A program made the translations under genes and the position numbers. This document shows, in pieces, positions 33,342-42,249 of a stretch of 64,000 nucleotides of DNA. This stretch comes from Bernardetia sp. MNP-M8 (GTDB lineage: Bacteria > Bacteroidota > Bacteroidia > Cytophagales > Bernardetiaceae), in assembly GCF_037126285.1 (NCBI RefSeq), contig NZ_CP147012.1, forward strand, positions 744,001 through 808,000, read 5' to 3'. Below the pieces are notes generated by a model that ran no database searches, was not told the origin of the DNA, and worked only from the letters and a program-made list of their open reading frames with translations. Each line of letters begins with the position of its first letter. Positions within the stretch are counted from its first letter, which is position 1.

Positions 33342-36300
33342 AAGCTTTGTTTCCTTGTACAGCGAAATCAAAATCTTCTAAATCACAATCGCTACTTTTT
33401 ATGGTAATAGTGGCGTTACGAATTCCAACTGCTGAAGGTGTGAAAACAACGTTAAAGGTAATACTACTTCCTCCATCTATCATCTTCTTTGTACAAGTAA
33501 AGTCAGTTATCACAAAATCACTAGCATTTGCGCCTGTCACTTCAATAGAATTTATAAATAATTTAGCTCCACCAGTATTTCGGACAGTAAAAGTATGTGT
33601 ATCACTTGTAACTACTGAGCCAAAATCTGTATCATCACTTACGTCTGGAGTCGCATCTCCATCATTTATAAAAGTAGCATTACCTAGAAGAGCAATTTCA
33701 GCTGGAGTTACTGGTGTTGTTCCTGTGATTCCATTTGCAGAAGCAAGCCAATTAGAGGCAGCTCCTGTTAGTGAAAAATTGTTTAACGTGCCATCGTTAT
33801 TAGCAGCAGTAACATCATTCAAAGAAGTAATAGTAGTATTATTTCCACTTGCTATACCTTGGTTGAAATTATAATATGTTATCAGACCAGCTTCATTACC
33901 AATAAGTTCATTAGACATATTGCTCTGAATTTGTTCACAAGTACGAACAGTATTCCAAATACGTAGTTCATCTAAAAGCCCCTTCGTATATCTACTATTG
34001 GCTATTGGTTTTCCAATATGTTGAGTTGTAGGTGTGTGATTCTGAAAAGTTTTAGCAGACATATCTTCCTCAGCAACCAAAGCTCCATTCAAATAAAGAC
34101 GAGCAAACCCATTTCTATCATAAGTAGCAGCATAATGATACCATGTATTAGCACAAAGATTAACAACTGGTTGCAGAACAATAGAACTACTTCCATTATT
34201 TCCATTTTGATAGAAGAAACGTAGCTCATTATTCTCAGTACCTGTGTTTACCTCTAAAAAGTTTCCAATATCACCATATCCATCATGGTTAGCAACTCCA
34301 TTAGTAAAATAAAAAGGAATTTGAGCTGAATTTAAATTATCTGTGTAGAACCAGTATTCTATTGTACCTGTATTAGCATCCGCCGTAACAGGTGTATTAA
34401 TATAATCATTTAGTCCATCAAAGTCTAGTGTGTTAGCTGTAGCTGCTGGTATACAACTAGCAGGAGCAGTAAAAGCATTTGTTTCTGTAAATGTACAACC
34501 TGCATTAGCTGAAAAACTAGCTACTGCATCTACTGAATTCCCATCAGCTATCAAACCTGTAAGTATTACTGTTTGAGGACTTGAAGTAATAGCAAAACTT
34601 TGTCCGTTTACTACTAAATTTCCACTTGCTGGAGGGTTTGAGTACGTAACTGTAACTTCTTGTGTATAAGTGTTTGTTGTTGAAACACAACCCGTTTGAG
34701 TTCCTGCACTTATAGCTGTAATAGAACAAATAGGTGTACACGAAGTGGGAGCAGTAAAAGCATTTGTTTCTGTAAATGTACAACCTGCATCAGCTGAAAA
34801 ACTAGCTACTACATCTACTGAATTACCATCAGATATCAAGCCTGTAAGTGTTACTGTTTGAGGACTTGAAGTAATAGCAAAACTTTGTCCGTTTACTATT
34901 AAATTTCCACTTGCTGGAGGGTTCGAATACGTAACTGTAACTTCTTGTGTATAGTTGTTTGTTGCAAGAACACAAGCTGTTTGTATTCCTGTATTAATTG
35001 TTGTGATAGAACAAGCTGATGCTGTACTTTGAATAGTAACTGAGTAATCTTCTCCTTGTCCATATTGTCCTGCTAAACAAGAGTTTATTGTTCCTGTTCC
35101 ACCTGAAAAATCAGCTACTACTCTAAGGCGTAAAGAAATTCCTATAGTTGCAGTCAAAGGAATAGTTACACTAGCTATATGGTCACCACTTCCTGAATTA
35201 GATATTAGTACTTCTTCTCCTACATCTGTAAAGTCTCCATTATTATTATAATCTATATAAGCTCTGATACGATGAGAATTTGTAAAAACTCCGTTTACAA
35301 TAAGTGTATAAGTATCTCCAGCATTTACAGTTGTACTTTGAGAGCAAGTTCTATCTACATAAGCTCCTTCTGCTTCTGAACCTCCTGAAGCTACATCAAG
35401 AGTATTAAATCTAACTCTTCCAACTCCTAAAGCAGAAAAACTTTCTGGTGCAGTTGTAACACAAACTGGAGTTGTAGGCAATGTTCCACTAGGAGCAGTT
35501 CCACCCAAAGAAGAAATAAGTCCTCCTCGTTGTGTTTCTAAAGCAGTACGCATACGAGTTACTTGGTTTGGAGTAAATCTACTTGTGCCACTACAGTACG
35601 ACATATAATTATCAAGAGTAGCAGCATCAACCCCCCCACAGTTTGTCCCAGCACAAGCCCCTAACATATAACCATGAGGATCAGTATCACAAATTAAATC
35701 TCCTTGTATTGTACAATCTGTATTCAATGGACAATCTGCTGCATTTGCGCTATCATTTCCTGTTTCAGCCTTATGGAAAGTATGTTGAAGCGCAAAGGCA
35801 TGACCAAATTCGTGTGTCATAGTTGTGCTTGTTCCGTTTGTTTGTGTAGCAAGGATAACAGTTCCATCAATGTTAGCAGGTGCACCTGGAAAATAAGCAT
35901 ATCCTGCTACAAAAGAACCACTTGTTCCGTCATTTCCATTAATTTTATTTACTATCCAAATATTATAATAATCTGTATTAGACCAAATGCTCAATGCTTT
36001 TACATCTGCATCAGCTGCACCACCTGTACCAACTCCATTTGCTGTATAATTAGGTAGTCCAGAACCATTTACTCTATTAATACCAGTGGTTGTATTACAA
36101 TTAGGATCTCTTTGAGCAAGAACAAAATTTATTTCTACATCTGCACCAAAGGTTGTATTTCTAAAGTCTGTGTTGATTTTTCCTAACATAGCATTGATAT
36201 TTGCTACACTTGGATTATAAATTGTGCCTTCTGCTCCTCCAGTATGAATGACATGAACTACAACAGGAATATTATAGACTACAGCTTCTGTTCTTTCTGT

Positions 36301-36501
36301 GGAAGCATTTGACATTTTTTTAGCTATATGTCTTTGCAAGTCAGCTTGCATTTTTTCGTAGGTAGCCTTATAATTTTCATCAGAGGCTAACATTTCTTGA
36401 TGTTTGGTATTTGTGGCGCAAGGTTCAACTTGAGCAAAGGCATTTTGATTTATCAAAAATAAAAATGATAAAACAATACCAAGTATGTAGTTTTTGTACA
36501 T
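31561..36501 (-). CDS. giant secreted T9SS protein B: M43 (pappalysin-type) metalloprotease
   Basis: 1646 residues. Signal peptide 1-24 (ending NAFAQ); protease domain with zinc motif HEFGHAFALQH at residues 230-240 and a Met-turn in LDNYMSYCSGTSRFTPNQ about 60 residues later; a GEVED-type beta domain (YIDYNNNGDFTDVGEEVL ... GEDYSVTI); two copies of a cysteine-containing repeat (ITTINTGIQTAC and ITAISAGTQTGC); a LamG/concanavalin-like domain (LDFDGLNDYINTPV); a choice-of-anchor-D domain; then the same cassette of about 590 residues and T9SS type A tail as protein A. It probably cleaves extracellular protein. The usual glycine of the HExxHxxGxxH metzincin motif is alanine here. Confidence 0.93.
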   Translation of the reverse strand: MYKNYILGIVLSFLFLINQNAFAQVEPCATNTKHQEMLASDENYKATYEKMQADLQRHIAKKMSNASTERTEAVVYNIPVVVHVIHTGGAEGTIYNPSVANINAMLGKINTDFRNTTFGADVEINFVLAQRDPNCNTTTGINRVNGSGLPNYTANGVGTGGAADADVKALSIWSNTDYYNIWIVNKINGNDGTSGSFVAGYAYFPGAPANIDGTVILATQTNGTSTTMTHEFGHAFALQHTFHKAETGNDSANAADCPLNTDCTIQGDLICDTDPHGYMLGACAGTNCGGVDAATLDNYMSYCSGTSRFTPNQVTRMRTALETQRGGLISSLGGTAPSGTLPTTPVCVTTAPESFSALGVGRVRFNTLDVASGGSEAEGAYVDRTCSQSTTVNAGDTYTLIVNGVFTNSHRIRAYIDYNNNGDFTDVGEEVLISNSGSGDHIASVTIPLTATIGISLRLRVVADFSGGTGTINSCLAGQYGQGEDYSVTIQSTASACSITTINTGIQTACVLATNNYTQEVTVTYSNPPASGNLIVNGQSFAITSSPQTVTLTGLISDGNSVDVVASFSADAGCTFTETNAFTAPTSCTPICSITAISAGTQTGCVSTTNTYTQEVTVTYSNPPASGNLVVNGQSFAITSSPQTVILTGLIADGNSVDAVASFSANAGCTFTETNAFTAPASCIPAATANTLDFDGLNDYINTPVTADANTGTIEYWFYTDNLNSAQIPFYFTNGVANHDGYGDIGNFLEVNTGTENNELRFFYQNGNNGSSSIVLQPVVNLCANTWYHYAATYDRNGFARLYLNGALVAEEDMSAKTFQNHTPTTQHIGKPIANSRYTKGLLDELRIWNTVRTCEQIQSNMSNELIGNEAGLITYYNFNQGIASGNNTTITSLNDVTAANNDGTLNNFSLTGAASNWLASANGITGTTPVTPAEIALLGNATFINDGDATPDVSDDTDFGSVVTSDTHTFTVRNTGGAKLFINSIEVTGANASDFVITDFTCTKKMIDGGSSITFNVVFTPSAVGIRNATITIKSSDCDLEDFDFAVQGNKASSGDVLLVETGIFYPTIQEAVDVAVTGNTIKPTGNRNYPENVIVDKNLTFTSDFTDYKNVNINQILVENGNKLTITGDMSIVEVLHLESTGEMEVTGSTTDFALLSSATQTALVINDSPTNTVVGTVIMERYLPAVSDLGGTDGRGYHLFSSPFSDATVSQFGDDMSLVLTTAYNTAPEPAFVRPFPTFFQYEESNAGATSSAYFNPFISNYKVPTTANLTVTRGYQANISTGVTVDLNGTLNNGSQSISVTNSGGGFSQEGYNLVGNPYPSPIDWELVLLASTGVEDAVYIDIPVNQYQGIFAEYVNGVSNNGGKKEIASMQGFFVRTLGGGTVNMNNGVRLSTDTRFYKTTETENLKEGLIRIALKKGNSLDETTIYFESGATPNFDGKYDAAKLHKMNSASPTLYSYNENTETAETEYFAINGLGRFDSDQSLPLAMNILTDGEYEITLRSMKYFHSKHELYLYDSLTDSLHNLKAEGDYKFEATKGNEVKRFVLLFKTEASQDFFENEKLMVYPNPTPNRFSYSLRTNKEGNYTIRLFDATGRIIFEESKIKEGAFLEGTIDLEKQASGLYLLQVSDSEITTTVRIVKE

Positions 36502-36816
36502 AAGGTAAATAAAATTTAAGTATTAAGTAAATTTAAAGTAAATTGATTCAATTTGTGAATTAGGGGTACTCGTTTGAGTTTATAAATGAAAAAGCATTTT
36601 TTATCAATGACTAAAATATGTTTATGAATGGTTATACTTTATAATTAGTAAAACTCATATTTAAGTAATTACAAAAGCAGAAAGGTCTTATGTGTGATAC
36701 ATACGTTAAATATACTGTTTTTTTTTATAAAGGTTGTCTTATTCTTAGTATTTTCTTTAACGAAAATTGATTTTAATAGCTTTTAGCCTATACTTTGTTA
36801 GTTTTTACAAAAAAAT
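36502..36816. other. AT-rich intergenic region upstream of giant protein B
   Basis: About 315 bp without a credible ORF or a good Bacteroidota promoter on the minus strand. It must hold the promoter of giant protein B, unless that gene is read through from the aminotransferase. Confidence 0.5.
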
Positions 36817-36847
36817 AAAAAGCAACCTTATTTCTACGATTGCTTTT
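36817..36847 (-). terminator. intrinsic terminator after the aminotransferase
   Basis: AAAAGCAA / TTGCTTTT stem with T/A-rich tails, 23 bp beyond the stop of the minus-strand gene. Confidence 0.7.
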
Positions 36848-36869
36848 ATTTTAATGAAAAATATTTTTG

Positions 36870-38084
36870 TTAACTCAATTTCTCAACAGCAGTTGAAATT
36901 CTTTCAATCGCTTTTTTAATAAGTTCTTCCGAAGTAGCAAAAGAAAGACGAATACAAGAAGGCGCACCAAAGGCATCTCCCATCACAACAGCTACATGAG
37001 CTGTTTCTAATAAAAACATAGAAAAATCTTCTGAATTAGCGATAGTTTTGCCTTCATATTTTTTACCATAAAAATCGCTTATATCAGGAAAAACATAAAA
37101 TGCTCCTTGTGGAGTGTTACATTTGAAACCTTCTACTTCATCTAAAAGAGACTTGATTAGTTTTCCTCTTTTTTCATAAGCAGTTTTCATTTCTCCTACT
37201 TCTTTTCGGCTTCCATTCAATGCAGCAACAGCAGCATATTGAGTGATTGAATTTGCACCCGAAGTAACTTGTCCTTGAATTTTATCACATGCTTTTGCAA
37301 TTACAGCAGGACACGCAGCATAACCCAAACGCCAACCTGTCATAGCAAAACCTTTTGAAAGTCCATTTATAGTAACTACTCTATCTTTCAAAGACTCTAC
37401 TCTTCCGATACTAAAATGAGATTCGCCAAAATTAATATATTCATAAATTTCGTCTGCAATTACTGTAATTTGTGGATGTGGAGCGATTACTTCTGCAATT
37501 TCTCTCAATTCTTTTTCAGAAAAAACGCTTCCAGTAGGATTACAAGGCGAAGAAAAAATAACTGCTTTTGTTTTTGAAGTAATAGCAGCTTTTACATCTT
37601 GTGCCGTTGCTTTATAGTCATTTTCTAATTTTCCTTCTACAAAAACAGGTGTTCCTTGTGCTAATTGTACAATCCCAACATAAGAAACCCAGTATGGAGT
37701 AATAATAATTACCTCATCATCTTTATCAATGATAGAAAGCATTACATTTGCAATCGATTGTTTTGCACCTGTCGAAACTACAATTTGGTCAGCAGAATAC
37801 GCTAACTGATTTTCTCTTTTTAACTTTTCAGCAATTGCTTGGCGAAGTGGTGCAATACCCGAAACAGGGGTGTAGTAAAAATGTCCGTCATCAATCGCTT
37901 TTTTGGCAGCTTCTTGAATGAAAAGAGGCGTTTTGAAATCAGGCTCTCCCAAATTCATATTGATAACATCAACTCCTTGTTCTTTGAGTTCACGGCTTTT
38001 ACGAGCCATAGCAAGAGTTTGAGATTCTTCCATTTCGGAAATTCGACGAGCTAAAATATCGATATTCTGTGCAATAGTGGACAT
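36870..38084 (-). CDS. aspC: pyridoxal-phosphate aminotransferase, aspartate aminotransferase class I
   Basis: 404 residues from MSTIAQNIDILARR. A reading 15 codons longer begins inside the upstream hairpin repeat and is rejected. Fold-type I markers: VINMNLGEPDFKTP near the start, SSPCNPTGSV, VIADEIYEYINF, and the PLP-lysine motif INGLSKGFAMTGWRLGY, with CIRLSFATS near the end carrying the substrate-binding arginine. It transfers the amino group between aspartate (or related amino acids) and 2-oxoglutarate in the cytoplasm. It has a plausible own promoter, a terminator, and a decayed duplicate at 30768-31096. Confidence 0.93.
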   Translation of the reverse strand: MSTIAQNIDILARRISEMEESQTLAMARKSRELKEQGVDVINMNLGEPDFKTPLFIQEAAKKAIDDGHFYYTPVSGIAPLRQAIAEKLKRENQLAYSADQIVVSTGAKQSIANVMLSIIDKDDEVIIITPYWVSYVGIVQLAQGTPVFVEGKLENDYKATAQDVKAAITSKTKAVIFSSPCNPTGSVFSEKELREIAEVIAPHPQITVIADEIYEYINFGESHFSIGRVESLKDRVVTINGLSKGFAMTGWRLGYAACPAVIAKACDKIQGQVTSGANSITQYAAVAALNGSRKEVGEMKTAYEKRGKLIKSLLDEVEGFKCNTPQGAFYVFPDISDFYGKKYEGKTIANSEDFSMFLLETAHVAVVMGDAFGAPSCIRLSFATSEELIKKAIERISTAVEKLS

Positions 38085-38103
38085 AAAAAGTGGGGTTAGT
38101 GTC

Positions 38104-38121
38104 GTTGGTGAGGACACCAAC
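38104..38121. repeat. GTTGGTG-AGGA-CACCAAC hairpin in the aminotransferase leader
   Basis: Perfect 7-bp stem, 4-nt loop, followed by AACGGCAAA. It lies between the probable promoter and the start codon of the aminotransferase, so it would be in the mRNA leader. Confidence 0.75.
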
Positions 38122-38154
38122 AACGGCAAATTTTGATAGAAAATTTTAATACAA

Positions 38155-38185
38155 CAAAGCTAAAAAATAGTTTGGTAGGTAGCAA
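38155..38185 (-). promoter_or_regulatory. probable promoter of the aminotransferase gene
   Basis: On the minus strand TTG (38185-38183), 20 nt, TAGCTTTG (38162-38155). It fits TTTG-N19-TAnnTTTG closely, 71 bp upstream of the start. Confidence 0.5.
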
Positions 38186-38281
38186 TTTTTGTTCATTAGA
38201 TTTTATAGATTGGAGGAAATTCTGTCTTTTAAATTGTAAAACAGACAAGATGGAATAGCAACTAGAACTAGTTGGGATTAC

Positions 38282-38968
38282 CTATTTAGAAATAGTCGAT
38301 TTAACATTTAGCACTTCAAATTTCATTGCTCCACATTCAGCATTGATAGCCTTTATACTTTCTCCTTTATCAAGAATTTGATTTAAAAATTCTTGCTGAT
38401 ATTTCCACCACGTTTTAAAAGCAGGAGGAGAAAAGCATTCTTTATTTAAGTATATGATATAGTTTTGTCGAGGGAAAATCAAAACACCATATTTAAACGT
38501 GTCTGAATATGAATCTTTTTCGCTAATTAAGTAATTAAAGGCTTTATTACTTCCTATAGAATCTTTATATACAGCCTTTGTAAATACAGTTCTGTTACCT
38601 TGATAATTAACAGGCGAATATACTAAAATACTATCCAAAGCATTTGGAGGTATTGGATATGTCTGTCTCTTGGTGTGCCAATGTATTATAGTTTTTTTGC
38701 CATGTCCAGCAAGGACTGAATCCGAAAAACTAAGTAGATTACGATTGAGTATATCTTTCTTGCTGTATATTATATTAGGTATTTCTTCTACTAAACTATC
38801 CTGCAATTCTTCTATTACTTCTACTTCATTAGAAAGAGTTTTATCTTCTTGTGAAGAACTAGACTTTTCAGTCTGTTTATGATTATCACAAGATATAAAT
38901 ATGAGAGAAAAATAAAACACATAAGACATTTTTAGACACTTTGATAAAATATTTTGGTAGTTCTTCAT
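38282..38968 (-). CDS. lipoprotein of unknown function
   Basis: 228 residues with N-terminal KNYQNILSKCLK, hydrophobic core and lipobox IFISC (Cys at about residue 27). Then an S/E/D-rich linker and a soluble domain (AGHGKKTIIHWHTKRQTYPIPPNALDS; YGVLIFPRQNYIIYL). No family is recognised. It lies downstream of the M49-like peptidase on the same strand, with a perfect hairpin between them (39014-39046). Confidence 0.6.
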   Translation of the reverse strand: MKNYQNILSKCLKMSYVFYFSLIFISCDNHKQTEKSSSSQEDKTLSNEVEVIEELQDSLVEEIPNIIYSKKDILNRNLLSFSDSVLAGHGKKTIIHWHTKRQTYPIPPNALDSILVYSPVNYQGNRTVFTKAVYKDSIGSNKAFNYLISEKDSYSDTFKYGVLIFPRQNYIIYLNKECFSPPAFKTWWKYQQEFLNQILDKGESIKAINAECGAMKFEVLNVKSTISK

Positions 38969-39013
38969 ATCAATAAAGATTTAGTTCTTTCTTACTATTT
39001 AAAGTTTTACTGT

Positions 39014-39046
39014 AAACCTATAAGGTTTTTGAAACCTTATAGGTTT
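39014..39046. terminator. perfect 15-bp hairpin
   Basis: AAACCTATAAGGTTT, loop TTG, then its exact complement, 10 bp after the stop of the M49-like peptidase gene. Likely terminator, with little U-run. Confidence 0.75.
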
Positions 39047-39055
39047 AAACTTTGC

Positions 39056-40741
39056 TTACAGTCCCAAAACATCAGCTCCCTGCTCAAAAATAATATCAAC
39101 AGGAATATTTGCAGCCGAAAGTCTGTCCAAGTCAGCTTGCAAATCTGCTTTTATGATTCCCATTTCGTCAGCTAATTTTGTTACACCTTCGTAATCGCCA
39201 TCACCTTGAAGTGTCAAGATTTTGGCAGAAAGTTCATTTACAGCCATCGCCATTTTATCAGGATTTACTTTGTATGTTCCGTCTGGTAATTTTTCAAAAG
39301 CTCCTTTTTCATTGAAGAAATTAAAACGAATCATATTTGCTTTTCCGTGTGCCGAAGCAGCTCCAAAACGAACTGAACGGAAAATACCAGCCAAAAATGT
39401 AGTATAATTATCCATGAGTTCGCCTTCTGAAAGTTCGCCCATTTCACGCAATTTGGTTACCATATACAATCCTAAAATATCAGCTTTTCCTTCTTCAAGT
39501 GCAGAAGCCATATCTTTTAACGATTCTCTAACTGTTCCTTTTTTATTGATTGTGTTTTTGATTCCTAAACCATGAGCTACTTCATGAAACATGGTGTTTT
39601 CAAAGAAAGCATCAAAAGTAATGTGTTTTCTTTGTTCTGGCGTAATGAGCATTTCAGAAATTGGCATCAAAATTTGGTCAAATTTCGCTTTCATAGCATT
39701 CTTTAGCTGCGAACGACGAGTACCTTTTTTGAGTTGAACTTCTTCATCATTTGGAAGATTTACAGCAATGGTTTTGCTACCTGCGTTACAATCTCCCCCA
39801 TAATAAACCACATCATAAGCATTAAGTTGAGAATCCGACCCAGGTTTTTCGGCTTTGTATTTGGCATCAACAGGCAAATCTTTTTGAAGTTGTGGTAAGA
39901 GTGCTGCATATTTTTCCAAACGCTCACTCCAAGATTTATCTTTTACCAAAACATAAGACGAATAAGCAGCTTTTTGTCCATATAAATGGTCTTCGTACGT
40001 TTCAATTGCACCAATAATAATATCAATTCCGTTGGTTTTCATATCCATCCACGCCATATCACTCGCCATATACTTGTCTGTAACAAGCGCATCAGCACGA
40101 AGAGTAAGGTAATTTTTCAGACTTTTATCTTCTGCAACTTCAGCAGCTTGACGCAAATAATCAGCAGCTTTTTCTAATTCTGCTTTGTACTCTTCATTAT
40201 AAGGAACTGTAATTAAATTTCCATCAGCATCTCTACGAAGAAGCGTATAAAGACTTGATTTTTCTTTGTTATCAAATGATTCATATTCTTCTTTTGTCAT
40301 GTTGGTTGGGTAGAAGTTTGCGCCAAGAGGTTTTTCTCCTACACCTTCCATAAAAGGTTGATTTTCAGCCAATCTATCCCAAAGACCGTAATTTATTTGT
40401 ATAAATTTTTTAGTGTCAGCATTTTCAGTTGCTGCTAATAAACTGTCTTTATCGCCCATATACGCTTGTTTCCAAAACAAACCATCCATTATTTTAGCAG
40501 CTTCAATAAGAAGTGGAATCATTTTTTTCTCACTTTCTGAAAGAGAGCTAATGTCGGTTGTTAGTTTGAAAGGAGCATAAATTTCTGGACGAACAAGCTC
40601 ATTTTTAGACTCTTCTACTACTACACTTGTAGTATCAGTAGTTGTATCATCTGTTGTCTTTTTTTCTGGTGTACAGTTCCAAAAGCCTAGACAGATAGCC
40701 ATTGACAGAACAGCTAATTTTGAAGTTTTTTGAATAGTCAT
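39056..40741 (-). CDS. M49-like (dipeptidyl-peptidase III family) zinc peptidase, lipoprotein
   Basis: 561 residues. Signal peptide with lipobox-like FWNC at about residues 20-23, then a T/D-rich linker. The zinc motif HEVAHG (386-390) is followed 26 residues later by LEEGKAD (415-421), the second motif of the M49 family (EECRAD in DPP III). DPP III itself has HExxxH, so this is a variant with HExxH. YGGDCNAGSKTIAVNLPNDEEV also fits bacterial members of this group. It probably removes dipeptides from peptides in the periplasm or at the cell surface. Divergent members are often misannotated as Nudix-linked hydrolases. Confidence 0.75.
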   Translation of the reverse strand: MTIQKTSKLAVLSMAICLGFWNCTPEKKTTDDTTTDTTSVVVEESKNELVRPEIYAPFKLTTDISSLSESEKKMIPLLIEAAKIMDGLFWKQAYMGDKDSLLAATENADTKKFIQINYGLWDRLAENQPFMEGVGEKPLGANFYPTNMTKEEYESFDNKEKSSLYTLLRRDADGNLITVPYNEEYKAELEKAADYLRQAAEVAEDKSLKNYLTLRADALVTDKYMASDMAWMDMKTNGIDIIIGAIETYEDHLYGQKAAYSSYVLVKDKSWSERLEKYAALLPQLQKDLPVDAKYKAEKPGSDSQLNAYDVVYYGGDCNAGSKTIAVNLPNDEEVQLKKGTRRSQLKNAMKAKFDQILMPISEMLITPEQRKHITFDAFFENTMFHEVAHGLGIKNTINKKGTVRESLKDMASALEEGKADILGLYMVTKLREMGELSEGELMDNYTTFLAGIFRSVRFGAASAHGKANMIRFNFFNEKGAFEKLPDGTYKVNPDKMAMAVNELSAKILTLQGDGDYEGVTKLADEMGIIKADLQADLDRLSAANIPVDIIFEQGADVLGL

Positions 40742-40870
40742 GTTTTTTTTGAGGTTTGTGAGAGTTAAGTTAAATAATCAATACAATTTTTAAATACAGA
40801 GTCACAGAGAACACAAAGAATCGATTTTGAAATATGAGTTTTATTAAAAAAATCAATTCATAATTTACTA

Positions 40871-41821
40871 CTATTTTTTCATTTCATTTTTTCTAACAAT
40901 ATCTACTACTTCAATTTCGAATCGCAGCATTGTAAAAGGAGGTATTCCTTGATGGTCTTTATTTCCAAAAGCAAAACGAGAGGGAGAAAAAAGACTGAGT
41001 TTAGAGCCTTCATTAGCAATCTGTGTGAAGGCTATTTGCCAAGCAGGAAGCACTTGTCTAGCTCCTACTACAAAACCTACCGTTTCGCCTTTTTTAGATT
41101 GATCTAATACTTGTTGAAAAGGAATAGTCCACGTCTGATATGTAAAAGAAACACTGTCTCCTATTTGTGCTGGCATTCCTGTTCCTTTTTCTTTAAATCT
41201 ATAATAAAGTCCTAAGGGGTGTTTTTTTGAGCCTTCAAAGACCAATTCTTTTTTCATATATTCTACAATTTTTTTGTCTTGAATTGCTATTTGCTCTTGC
41301 GTACGTTTTTTAAGCCTCACCTCTTCATCTATATCAAAAGCAGCCTTACTCTGTGTGTTATATAATTTGACTACATAACGAATTTCCTTCATTTGCTCTC
41401 TTGTTTTTGCTCCAATTGGCAGTTCGGTATCTTTGATAGAATCTAAAACAACATAAAAAGTAGCACTATCTCCTACATTAAGCATTCTAAATCCTTCTTC
41501 TATTGCTCCTCGGTAAGCAGGTTTTAATAAAGGTTGTCCGACAGGCTCATTGAGTTTGTAGGTATCCGTAATTGTATCTCCATTGTCTGCTAATAATAGG
41601 TAGTGCATTGTCATAATTTCATTATATTCAGGTTTTCTATTTTCAGGATAGTGAATATGATGAATGTATTTTAGACCTGTTTCTGTAGTTTGTAGATTAT
41701 CGTTACAAATTGCACCTTTTGGGCAGTTTTTATTTTCCTCACTGCCTGTACAAGAGTTAAATACAGATAAGAAAAAGATTGAAATAATAAATATAAACGG
41801 TTGAAAAGTGAATTTATTCAT
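40871..41821 (-). CDS. FKBP-type peptidyl-prolyl isomerase lipoprotein
   Basis: 316 residues. Signal peptide with lipobox FNSC (Cys about 24). There are two FKBP-like regions: TGLKYIHHIHYPENRKPEYNEIMTMHYLLLADNGDTI at about 48-85, and a second with GDSVSFTYQTW, VGFVVGARQVLPAW and IPPFTMLRFEIEVVDI, the usual end of FKBP domains. Several active-site aromatics are replaced in the first region, so it may only bind. It folds envelope proteins by prolyl isomerisation. It is the next gene upstream of the M49-like peptidase on the same strand (129 bp apart). Confidence 0.8.
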   Translation of the reverse strand: MNKFTFQPFIFIISIFFLSVFNSCTGSEENKNCPKGAICNDNLQTTETGLKYIHHIHYPENRKPEYNEIMTMHYLLLADNGDTITDTYKLNEPVGQPLLKPAYRGAIEEGFRMLNVGDSATFYVVLDSIKDTELPIGAKTREQMKEIRYVVKLYNTQSKAAFDIDEEVRLKKRTQEQIAIQDKKIVEYMKKELVFEGSKKHPLGLYYRFKEKGTGMPAQIGDSVSFTYQTWTIPFQQVLDQSKKGETVGFVVGARQVLPAWQIAFTQIANEGSKLSLFSPSRFAFGNKDHQGIPPFTMLRFEIEVVDIVRKNEMKK

Positions 41822-42249
41822 GTAAGAGAGTTTTATAATTTAAGAAATTAAATTCGTATTTTTATTTTTTTAGACCAATTGAAGTTTGATAGAATAAATA
41901 GCAAAATTACTAGATATTTTTCAGCTTCAATTATTTTTTAACAAAGTTAGTAGATTCAATAAAATTTATATGAATTAGGTATTTTTTGATGTACTTTTGA
42001 AGTAAGAAATCTAGCTTTCACTTTCTGGTTTACTCTTTTTTCAATCAAAACAGCCTATTTCATAGCGCAAATATACTTTAATTAAATTGGTATCATTTTG
42101 GCATAAATTGAAAATATACCACAAATATAACAAGACATAAATTATCATTAGATTGAAAAATCTACTAAAACAGCCTCTTTTACTTTACTATCACAGTTCT
42201 TGTAAAGTTGAGTAACTAATAAAGACTATTATATAGCACAAAAAATACA
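41822..42249. other. 428-bp intergenic region between divergent genes
   Basis: No ORF. Possible -7 boxes are TACTTTTG (41992-41999, +) and, on the minus strand, TATATTTG (42075-42068). Neither has a convincing -33 partner. Confidence 0.4.

Noticed and set aside
38085-38129. 15-residue N-terminal extension of the aminotransferase
   Set aside because: It is encoded by the hairpin repeat; MSTIAQNID at 38084 is the natural start.
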